A stretch of DNA of 8,113 nt from CAIRYW01 sp964555825 (GTDB taxonomy: Bacteria; Patescibacteriota; Minisyncoccia; Phycocordibacterales; CAIRYW01): contig CAZKTY010000037.1 in NCBI GenBank assembly GCA_964555825.1, forward strand, positions 1 to 8,113, read 5' to 3'. The translations under genes were made by a program, and so were the position numbers. Below, piece after piece: positions 1 to 5,190 of this stretch. Within the stretch, counting starts at the first letter, position 1. Each line of letters opens with the position of its first letter. The notes under the pieces were generated by a model that saw nothing but the letters and a program-made list of their open reading frames with translations, made no database searches and was not told the DNA's origin.

Positions 1-293
1 GATATATACCAAGGTGAGCCAAATATGAAAAATATCTTTCCAATTTTTTCATTGTCTTTTTTTCTTGAATTCTCATCAAATAGTTTTTCAAGGATCTTTT
101 TAAGTGCTAGAGAGGTCTCTTTTTCTAGTCTTTCAGTGTTGATCTCTTGAATGAACTTGAAATTTTCTTTTATATAAAAGTTATTTTTTGTCTTTTTTTG
201 AGTCGAAGAAAATATCTCAGCTTCAATTTGTCCGCTGCTTAAGAATATAAGAGTACTAGAACCTTCTTTTTTTTGTGGTGAGAAAAAAGTCAC
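1..293 (-). CDS. Partial gene, possible PilM/FtsA-like actin-fold protein (N-terminal 97 residues)
   Basis: An open frame runs from a GTG at 293 off the left edge, giving 97 residues. It has a hydrophobic strand (TLIFLSSG, about residues 14-21), a charged, lysine-rich helical stretch (about 46-82), and then a strand ending in FIFGSPWYI. The last motif resembles the 'SSPWY' segment I remember from PilM/FtsA-related proteins of Patescibacteria, which would act at the inner membrane in pilus assembly or division. That family call is recollection plus one short motif, so it is tentative. GTG is the only canonical start in the frame: a TAG lies at 320-318 and no ATG or TTG follows. A strong promoter six bases upstream supports a leaderless GTG start. 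With this start the usual N-terminal phosphate-1 loop (DxGS type) is absent, so nucleotide binding may be altered. The gene follows alaS by 42 bases in the same direction. Confidence 0.55.
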   Translation of the reverse strand, partial: MTFFSPQKKEGSSTLIFLSSGQIEAEIFSSTQKKTKNNFYIKENFKFIQEINTERLEKETSLALKKILEKLFDENSRKKDNEKIGKIFFIFGSPWYI

Positions 294-327
294 ACTAAAA
301 TTATAGCATTCAAGTCTCTATATTCAA
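294..327 (-). promoter_or_regulatory. Extended -10 promoter for the leftmost gene (leaderless)
   Basis: On the minus strand, TTGAAT (327-322), a 16-base spacer and TATAAT (305-300) form a near-consensus sigma-70 type promoter. TGC (308-306) completes an extended -10. Only six bases separate the -10 from the GTG at 293, so the predicted transcription start falls on the start codon. No ribosome binding site is possible on such a transcript. It is the strongest promoter in the window and lies in the 42-base gap after alaS, giving the next gene independent expression. Confidence 0.72.
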
Positions 328-335
328 TCAGTAAT

Positions 336-2126
336 TTAGCTGAGGACAGCTTTTATTCTTCTTACACCTTGGCTTACTGCTTCTTCTTTGATGATCTTGA
401 ATGTACCCTTAAGCTCAGATGTGTTTTTCACATGAGGCCCTCCGCAGAATTCTTTAGAAAATGAGTGTTCTAGATCAGATCCAATGTAGTATACATTTAC
501 TGTATCTCCATATTTATCACCAAAAAAATGCAAAGCTCCTGTTCTTTCGGCTTCATCTTTAGGTAAATTGATCAAATTAACAGGTAAAGCCTCTTGTATT
601 TTTTGATTAACAATATCCTCAACTTGTTTTTTTTCCTCCTCGGTCATTTTTTGATGATGAATAAAATCGAAACGAAGTCTTTCTGGAGTGATATTACTTC
701 CTTTTTGAGAGACATGATCTCCAAGTACAATTCTTAAGGCTTGATGTAAAAGATGGGTAGCTGTGTGATATTGAATAGATCTTTCATCTGTACCCCCAAG
801 TCCCCCTTTAAATTTTTTCTCAGCTCCTTGGCGAGAAAGTTCTTGATGCTTCTTAAATTCTTCTTCGAATTGTTTGTCATCAACTACTACACCCTTTTCT
901 TTTGCTAGTTCTTTTGTGAGTTCGAATGGAAAACCATAAGTAGAAAATAATATGAAAGCCTCTTTTCCAGAAATTCCATCAGAATATGTTCTCTCGAACT
1001 GCTTTATTCCATCCTTTAGAGTTTTTCTGAATTTTTGTTCTTCTTTATCTATCTCAGTTTTTATCGTTTCTTTCTTTTCTCCAAGTTCGGAATAGATATT
1101 CTTATATTTTTCAATAACTGTATCTGCGATCCAAAATAGCGAACTGTGTTTCATTCCGAGTTTATCTGCATGAAGAACAGCTCTTCTTATTAGTCTTCGT
1201 AGAACATATCCTTGGTCAGTATTTGAAGGTGTAACTCCATCACCTATCAAAAAGACAGCACTTCTTATGTGGTCAGCTATTATCCTCTTTGATCTAACCA
1301 GTTCTTCTCCTTCTACAGAGAATTCATTTATCTTTTCTATGATCGGTATGAATAGATCTGTATCGAAGACAGTTTTCTTTCCTTGAACAACGGTTGTTAC
1401 TCTTTCGAGTCCTGATCCAGTATCAACATTCTTTGACTTAAGTTTTCCGATCACTTTATTATCTTTTTTTTCATATTCCATGAATACATCATTCCAGATC
1501 TCGATAATTTCTCCTTTCTCATCCATTTCAGTGAATTGTTCATGTGAAAATCCTTCGGTGTATTTACCGCTTGGGTCATAGAACATCTCGCTATCTGGTC
1601 CGCAGGGACCGTTCTCTCCAGGACTCCACCAGTTGTTCTTTGCTGGCAGGAAGAATATCCTATTTCCTTTTATTCCATTTTTATCGAATATCTCACTCCA
1701 TATTTTTGCTGATAGTTCATCTTTTGGAGCATTATCATCTCCTTCAAAACAAGTTACATATAATCTGTTTGGATCAAGACCAAATCCTTCTTCCTTTGAA
1801 GTTAATAGTTCGTAACTCCAGTTGATAGCTTCTTCTTTGAAGTAATCACCTAATGACCAATTTCCAAGCATCTCAAAAAACGTTAAATGACGATTGTCTC
1901 CAACTTCTTCAATATCATTAGTTCTTACACATTTTTGTACATCTGCTAGCCTCTTCCCTTTTGGGTGTGGTTGTCCAAGTAAATATGGTACAAAAGGCTG
2001 CATTCCTGCAGTATTAAAAAGTACAGAGGGGTCATTTTCTGGTACCAAAGGAGCGGAATGGATTATCGAATGTCCTCTTTTTTCAAAAAAAGAGAGAAAT
2101 TTATTGCGTATTTCTTCTGAGTTCAT
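336..2126 (-). CDS. alaS: Alanyl-tRNA synthetase, short form lacking the C-Ala domain
   Basis: Cytoplasmic enzyme that charges tRNA-Ala with alanine and clears mis-charged Ser/Gly. From the ATG at 2126 it has 596 residues, against about 870 in most bacteria. The class II catalytic core is clear: RTNDIEEVG (about 68-76), motif 2 region RHLTFFEMLGNWSLGDYF (79-96), GPCGPD (173-178), and motif 3 DTGSGLERV (235-243). The tRNA-binding helical domain includes STYGFPFELT (395-404). The editing domain keeps its four metal-site residues in HTATH (His454, His458) and CGGPH (Cys561, His565). The protein stops at GVRRIKAVLS, the end of the editing domain, so the C-terminal C-Ala domain is missing. The downstream sequence shows no broken remnant. 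I prefer the ATG at 2126 over an in-frame TTG at 2132: it gives the usual N-terminus and sits seven bases after an extended -10. Confidence 0.95.
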   Translation of the reverse strand: MNSEEIRNKFLSFFEKRGHSIIHSAPLVPENDPSVLFNTAGMQPFVPYLLGQPHPKGKRLADVQKCVRTNDIEEVGDNRHLTFFEMLGNWSLGDYFKEEAINWSYELLTSKEEGFGLDPNRLYVTCFEGDDNAPKDELSAKIWSEIFDKNGIKGNRIFFLPAKNNWWSPGENGPCGPDSEMFYDPSGKYTEGFSHEQFTEMDEKGEIIEIWNDVFMEYEKKDNKVIGKLKSKNVDTGSGLERVTTVVQGKKTVFDTDLFIPIIEKINEFSVEGEELVRSKRIIADHIRSAVFLIGDGVTPSNTDQGYVLRRLIRRAVLHADKLGMKHSSLFWIADTVIEKYKNIYSELGEKKETIKTEIDKEEQKFRKTLKDGIKQFERTYSDGISGKEAFILFSTYGFPFELTKELAKEKGVVVDDKQFEEEFKKHQELSRQGAEKKFKGGLGGTDERSIQYHTATHLLHQALRIVLGDHVSQKGSNITPERLRFDFIHHQKMTEEEKKQVEDIVNQKIQEALPVNLINLPKDEAERTGALHFFGDKYGDTVNVYYIGSDLEHSFSKEFCGGPHVKNTSELKGTFKIIKEEAVSQGVRRIKAVLS

Positions 2127-2142
2127 AAGCAAAAATATAGCA
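2127..2142 (-). promoter_or_regulatory. Extended -10 promoter for alaS (leaderless)
   Basis: On the minus strand TGC (2142-2140) plus TATATT (2139-2134) make an extended -10 box, followed by seven bases and the ATG at 2126. The -35 region is only T/A-rich, which is common when TGn is present. Transcription would start at or next to the ATG. The 85-base gap between UDG and alaS contains no convincing terminator, so alaS may also receive read-through from the repair genes upstream. Confidence 0.6.
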
Positions 2143-2211
2143 CTTTTTGTTAAAAATAAAAATTGAGTATAAAAGGAAGGATCGTAATATTTTAGTTATA
2201 GTATTTACTAT

Positions 2212-2826
2212 CTACTGAATATTTTTTAATATTTCAAAATCTTTTTTTAGAGTATCTCTCATCCCTCCATTGTAAAGAGCTGCCGCTGGATGATAGAAAG
2301 GTACTATTTTTATTTTTCCATAGCTAGCTTCTGCTTCATAACTTTTTCCATGGGCTTTTGAAATTGGTTCTATTTCAAGAAATAATCCAAATTTTTCCAT
2401 AATATATTGCATCGAAAATCTTCCAAGAGTTGCAATGATCTTTGGCTGAACGATGTCGATCTGACGGTCTAAAAAAGGTCCATAAGCCGCGATCTCTTCA
2501 GGAAAAGGATCTCTATTCTCAGGAGGACGATCCTTTACTATATTTGTAATATAGACTTCTTGTCTATTTAAATTGATATGTTCTAAGAGTTCATCTAAAA
2601 ATTTTCCTGCGGCTCCGCAAAAAGGTCTTCCTTGGATAGCTTCATTTTTTCCAGGAGCTTCTCCAATAAAAACAATTTTCGCAAAATGGCTTCCCTCACC
2701 GATCACTGGAAAATATTTATTTTCAGTTCTATATCTATACAATGGAGAAACAGAAAAATTTAAAAGGTCATCTTTGATCTTCTTCATTTTTTCTCTTCTC
2801 TCAGTAATTTCTTTTTCAGATGGCAT
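2212..2826 (-). CDS. Family 4 uracil-DNA glycosylase lacking the Fe-S cysteines
   Basis: Removes uracil from DNA at the start of base-excision repair. The 204-residue length fits family 4. The active-site segment GEAPG (55-59) with Glu62, the following GRPFCGAAGKFLDELL (66-81), the YITNIVK strand (92-98) and the C-terminal YHPAAAL (178-184, His179) are all present. Classical family 4 enzymes bind a 4Fe-4S cluster through four cysteines: two near the N-terminus before GEG, one in KCRPP and one a few residues later. Here the first two are absent (SPLYRYRTENKYFP, 27-40), KCRPP reads KDRPP (Asp99), and the fourth position is Tyr115. The only cysteine is Cys70 in the uracil-pocket loop. The gene starts within the last codons of the MGMT gene (11-base overlap), which points to translational coupling. 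The family is confident; catalytic activity is inferred from the intact motifs. Confidence 0.9.
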   Translation of the reverse strand: MPSEKEITERREKMKKIKDDLLNFSVSPLYRYRTENKYFPVIGEGSHFAKIVFIGEAPGKNEAIQGRPFCGAAGKFLDELLEHINLNRQEVYITNIVKDRPPENRDPFPEEIAAYGPFLDRQIDIVQPKIIATLGRFSMQYIMEKFGLFLEIEPISKAHGKSYEAEASYGKIKIVPFYHPAAALYNGGMRDTLKKDFEILKNIQ

Positions 2827-3097
2827 TTTCTTTTAGTAGTATCTCCTTTTTGCTTTTTCCTTTAAGTCCATTGTATTTTCCTAGTGTTCCATTTGAATTT
2901 ATCACTCTATGACAAGGGATATCATGATCTTGATTTGCTTTAAGTATATTTCCAACAACTCTGTATGCTTTCGGTGATCCAGCTAATTCTGATACTTCTT
3001 TATAGCTTAAGGTGCTACCTTTCTGAATTCTTTTGACAACGCTCAATACATTTTCTTTAAAAGAGCTTACTTTTCGGTTTTTCTTTATTTGTAGCAT
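2816..3097 (-). CDS. MGMT-family O6-alkylguanine-DNA alkyltransferase, single domain
   Basis: Suicidal repair protein that transfers an alkyl group from O6-alkylguanine to its own cysteine. The 93 residues cover only the C-terminal DNA-binding/alkyl-acceptor domain; the N-terminal domain of Ada/Ogt proteins is missing. Key residues are present: Tyr32 in LSYKEV, arginine-finger Arg46 in AYRVVGN, hinge Asn55, the acceptor motif IPCHRV (Cys62, His63), and Glu90 of the Cys-His-Glu relay in ILLKE. Alkyltransferase-like (ATL) proteins are of similar size but carry Trp in place of the cysteine, so this one should be a true transferase, not a damage flag for nucleotide-excision repair. Its start overlaps the upstream nuclease by 41 bases and its end overlaps UDG by 11 bases, so all three are likely one translationally coupled repair unit. 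There is no separate promoter or ribosome binding site. Confidence 0.88.
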   Translation of the reverse strand: MLQIKKNRKVSSFKENVLSVVKRIQKGSTLSYKEVSELAGSPKAYRVVGNILKANQDHDIPCHRVINSNGTLGKYNGLKGKSKKEILLKENAI

Positions 3098-3875
3098 TCT
3101 CTTTTTTTGCCTTTAAGAATTTTGCAGATTCAATTGCTGCAAACTTTCTATAAGCACAATATTCACAAAGTTCGGCTGGTTCTGGGATATTTTCTTGGTC
3201 TAGAAGTTCTTTGATCTCAAGTATCTTTTTGTGGACCCAAGAATCATCTCCTTTGTGTGCAATAAGAGTGACGTCAAATTCCAGTCTCCCGTCAAAAGCT
3301 TCTCTGTCTTTTTTCCCATTAACATAAACAAAATATCCAGTATCTGAGACTTTGAATCCTTTTTGTCTGAATAGCCACTGGTATATCTCCATTTGTCTTT
3401 TGTATTGATTCTGCCATTTTGTATCCTCCAAGGACTCCATCTTTCCATCTTTAGAAGTTGCTTTGTAATCAACTATAATGAGGTTTCCCTTTTTATCTAC
3501 CCATACATCATCAATGGCTCCACTGATCGTCATTCCTGTTGATGCATCAACATATTGAATACCAACAAAGTTCTCTCTCCAGTCGTTCAAATTTTCGTGA
3601 GAAAGAGGGATTGCATCGATCCCATATTTTTCCATTAAGGGGTGGGAGTCTTTCTTTACCCTATGCAGATCGAATTCTTTTTTTAATAATGCATCAACTG
3701 CAATATTCAGAGTGAAAGAAGGACCTTTGGGTCTTCCAATACCTAATTTGTTATCCATATAGAAACATCTTGGACATTCCATAAATAGATCTATTTTAGA
3801 ACGAGAAAGTTTCCATTTGCTTCCTCCATAATTCCAATCAGAATTCCTTATTTTTGGTTTGGATTCGTAAGCCAT
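3057..3875 (-). CDS. PD-(D/E)XK nuclease, RecB/Cas4-like, with four-cysteine Fe-S site
   Basis: Predicted DNA nuclease of the RecB/Cas4/AddB C-terminal type, 272 residues. The catalytic motifs are GAIDDVW (119-125, Asp122 or Asp123), IIVDYKAT (133-140, Asp136-x-Lys138) and QMEIYQWLF (161-169, motif IV Gln/Tyr). Two cysteine pairs flank the core: CPRC (Cys34, Cys37) and CEYC (Cys237, Cys240). This layout matches the clasp-like 4Fe-4S cluster of Cas4 and AddB nucleases, although the spacing differs from the 1+3 arrangement of Cas4. The CPRCFYMDNKLGIGRP stretch and the GIDAIPL segment are features I associate with a conserved patescibacterial family. No cas genes or helicase are adjacent, so a general repair or end-processing role is more likely than CRISPR adaptation. 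The C-terminus (about 253-272) is lysine-rich and probably disordered. The gene starts five bases after the mnmA stop and runs 41 bases into the MGMT gene. Confidence 0.85.
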   Translation of the reverse strand: MAYESKPKIRNSDWNYGGSKWKLSRSKIDLFMECPRCFYMDNKLGIGRPKGPSFTLNIAVDALLKKEFDLHRVKKDSHPLMEKYGIDAIPLSHENLNDWRENFVGIQYVDASTGMTISGAIDDVWVDKKGNLIIVDYKATSKDGKMESLEDTKWQNQYKRQMEIYQWLFRQKGFKVSDTGYFVYVNGKKDREAFDGRLEFDVTLIAHKGDDSWVHKKILEIKELLDQENIPEPAELCEYCAYRKFAAIESAKFLKAKKENATNKEKPKSKLF

Positions 3876-3891
3876 TACTATTATTCTATCA
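3876..3891 (-). promoter_or_regulatory. Possible extended -10 promoter for the nuclease gene
   Basis: On the minus strand TGA (3891-3889) plus TAGAAT (3888-3883) fit TGnTANNNT and are followed by exactly seven bases and the ATG at 3875. The element overlaps the last codons of mnmA, so it could be partly fortuitous. It has the same geometry as the boxes before alaS and the membrane-protein gene at 7421, which argues for an internal leaderless promoter giving the repair genes expression separate from mnmA. Confidence 0.42.
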
Positions 3892-4969
3892 CGCCTCCTC
3901 CGAGGCAGATATTCTTGTCATAAATGACAATTGATTGTCCTGATGCTGAGGTTTGAGGTTCGTTGAATTCTACTTGCCACTCATTATCTCGGATCTTGAT
4001 TAAATTGATCTTTTGATATTTCTGGTGGTATCTGATCTGGGCATTGTATGACTTTTTTTCTTTGGGTATATCATTTATCCAATTTATGTTATTTATCAAA
4101 ACTTTTTTTGCTACTTTTCCTGATTCTTTTTCCAAGTCAAATTTTGTACCAACTATAATAGTATTGTTCTTAAGGTCTTTTGATATGACATATAAAGGGA
4201 CATCGTCTGTTGTCTTTTTTGTTACGATAAATCCGTGCCTTTCCCCAATTGTATAGAACACAGCTCCATCATGTATTCCTATATTTTCTCCCTTTTCATT
4301 CAATACGATCCCTTTATTAGTTTCAATGTAATGAGAAAGAAAATCTTTCATGTCTACATCACCTAAAAAACAGATACCTTGGCTATCTTTTTTTTCTGCA
4401 TTCGGTAGATGAATACTTTGTGCGATCCTACGTACTTCAGTTTTTTTTAGATCTCCTATTGGAAAGAGTATTTTTGCCAGTTGTTCTTGTTTTAAGGTCC
4501 ATAAGAAATAGGATTGCTCTTTTTCTTTGTCCTTTGAGGCCAGAAGTTCAAATTTGTTGTTCTTTAGTTCTTTTACCTGTGAATAATGTCCTGTTGCAAC
4601 GAAGTCTGCTCCCATTTCGAGGACTTTCTTTAAGAATGCTCCGAATTTTATTTCTTTGTTGCACATGACATCGGGGTTAGGGGTTCTTCCGAGTCTATAT
4701 TCGGATATCATATAATCTGCAACATTTTTTTTGTATTCTTTTTCAAGATCAATTGTTACAAATGGTATTTGAAGATGTGAGGCGACTCTCATTGCGTCCC
4801 TTCTTTCTTCTTTCCATGTGCATTCTAGCCATTCTGGTTGCCATGTTCTTATAAAAGCTCCTACAACCTTATATCCTGATCTTTTTAAAAGGTACGCTGA
4901 AACAGCAGAATCCACTCCTCCTGATAGACCTACAAATACTATTTTTTTGTTCAGGTTCTTACTTTTCAT
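3881..4969 (-). CDS. mnmA: tRNA-specific 2-thiouridylase MnmA
   Basis: Installs the 2-thio group on wobble uridine 34 of tRNA-Lys, tRNA-Glu and tRNA-Gln: it adenylates the base, then transfers sulfur. The 362-residue length is normal. The PP-loop ATP site SGGVDS is at 16-21. The first catalytic cysteine is Cys103 in TPNPDVMCNKEIKFG, and the second, which forms the persulfide, is Cys200 in DSQGICFLGD. The central YTIGERHGF (239-247) and the C-terminal beta barrel ending in SGQSIVIYDKNICLGGGV are typical. The segment RTWQPEWLECTWKEERRDAMRV lies where other MnmA proteins carry a shorter NWD-type loop and includes an extra cysteine (Cys50); I cannot say whether it has a role. The start is the ATG at 4969, which gives the expected short lead to the PP-loop. 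The sulfur donor genes are not in this window. It is divergent from the small membrane-protein gene across only 14 bases. Confidence 0.96.
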   Translation of the reverse strand: MKSKNLNKKIVFVGLSGGVDSAVSAYLLKRSGYKVVGAFIRTWQPEWLECTWKEERRDAMRVASHLQIPFVTIDLEKEYKKNVADYMISEYRLGRTPNPDVMCNKEIKFGAFLKKVLEMGADFVATGHYSQVKELKNNKFELLASKDKEKEQSYFLWTLKQEQLAKILFPIGDLKKTEVRRIAQSIHLPNAEKKDSQGICFLGDVDMKDFLSHYIETNKGIVLNEKGENIGIHDGAVFYTIGERHGFIVTKKTTDDVPLYVISKDLKNNTIIVGTKFDLEKESGKVAKKVLINNINWINDIPKEKKSYNAQIRYHQKYQKINLIKIRDNEWQVEFNEPQTSASGQSIVIYDKNICLGGGVIE

Positions 4970-4983
4970 GTTAATGTTTATAT
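4969..4983 (+). promoter_or_regulatory. Extended -10 promoter for the plus-strand small membrane protein
   Basis: TGT (4969-4971) followed by TAATGT (4972-4977) fits TGnTANNNT, with six bases to the ATG at 4984. The predicted transcript is leaderless. The TG overlaps the first bases of mnmA on the opposite strand. A weak -35 candidate (TTGTTC, 4947-4952) lies 19 bases upstream, so recognition would rest mostly on the extended -10. Confidence 0.5.
4970..4982 (-). promoter_or_regulatory. Candidate -10 box for mnmA
   Basis: On the minus strand TATAAA (4982-4977) lies seven bases before the mnmA ATG, the same spacing as the other -10 boxes in the window. It has no TGn extension, ends in A where T is expected, and has a poor -35 region, so it is the weakest of the set. 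It abuts the oppositely directed -10 of the small plus-strand gene. Confidence 0.35.
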
Positions 4984-5163
4984 ATGGTTTTGTTATTGAT
5001 CTTTATTTCAGGCGGTATTGTCTTAGTTATAGCTGGTTCACCTTCGTTTGATGAAACTGGTAGAGAGAGTCTTGGTGTTCCTTGGTTAGCTTGGATCGGA
5101 GGGTTAATAATTATCCTCTCTCTTATATACATGATATACGACCCAAATATTTTCGTCATGTGA
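4984..5163 (+). CDS. Small two-helix membrane protein, 59 residues, plus strand
   Basis: Unrecognised protein, and the only plus-strand gene I can support. The frame from the ATG at 4984 to the TGA at 5161-5163 encodes 59 residues. Residues 2-18 (VLLLIFISGGIVLVIAG) form a first transmembrane helix. A short polar loop with the charged run FDETGRES follows (22-29), then GVPWLAW leads into a second helix (about 35-51), and DPNIF lies near the C-terminus. Two hydrophobic helices separated by one loop are not expected from random antisense sequence. A hairpin with a T-run starts at the last base of its stop codon, and an extended -10 sits six bases before its ATG, so the transcription unit is complete. 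The minus-strand frame across the same bases gives a hydrophilic, low-complexity peptide and has no such signals. Function is unknown; it is divergent from mnmA and convergent with mltG. Confidence 0.7.
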   Translation: MVLLLIFISGGIVLVIAGSPSFDETGRESLGVPWLAWIGGLIIILSLIYMIYDPNIFVM

Positions 5164-5190
5164 GGATCCTCTTGTTGTGGATCCTTTTTT
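5163..5190 (+). terminator. Intrinsic terminator of the small plus-strand gene
   Basis: AGGATCC (5163-5169) pairs with GGATCCT (5179-5185) around a nine-base loop to give a 7-bp stem. T5185-T5190 form the T-run, with more T/A after it. The hairpin begins at the final base of the small gene's stop codon and its T-run reaches the mltG stop at 5189. It works only in the plus direction: read on the minus strand, the hairpin is followed by TCACATGACG, with no T-run. Confidence 0.75.

Noticed and set aside
288..335. Use of TGA as a glycine codon, which would join frames before the leftmost gene.
   Set aside because: The MGMT gene ends with TGA at the expected family end, and the plus-strand microprotein ends with TGA directly at its terminator, so TGA is a stop here.
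2127..2132. TTG at 2132 as the alaS start, adding two residues.
   Set aside because: The ATG at 2126 gives the usual AlaRS N-terminus and the standard seven-base spacing from the extended -10; the TTG would lie upstream of the predicted transcription start.
1544..2166. Plus-strand open frames inside alaS, and similar ones inside mnmA, UDG and mltG.
   Set aside because: They are antisense shadows of well-conserved genes and show no domains, promoters or terminators of their own.
2198..2211. Small inverted repeat ATAGT/ACTAT after the UDG stop as a terminator.
   Set aside because: The stem is only five A/T-rich pairs and no T-run follows on the minus strand.
3057..3875. The nuclease as a CRISPR Cas4 adaptation protein.
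   Set aside because: There are no other cas genes or repeat arrays in the window, the cysteine spacing differs from Cas4, and the neighbours are repair genes.
3894..3901. GGAGGAGG on the minus strand as a Shine-Dalgarno site for the nuclease gene.
   Set aside because: It is 18 bases from the ATG, too far, and it encodes the glycine run at the MnmA C-terminus.
4971..5159. Minus-strand open frame of 62 codons between mltG and mnmA.
   Set aside because: The peptide is hydrophilic and low in complexity, it has no promoter or ribosome binding site, and it lies antisense to a two-helix membrane protein with its own -10 and terminator on the plus strand.
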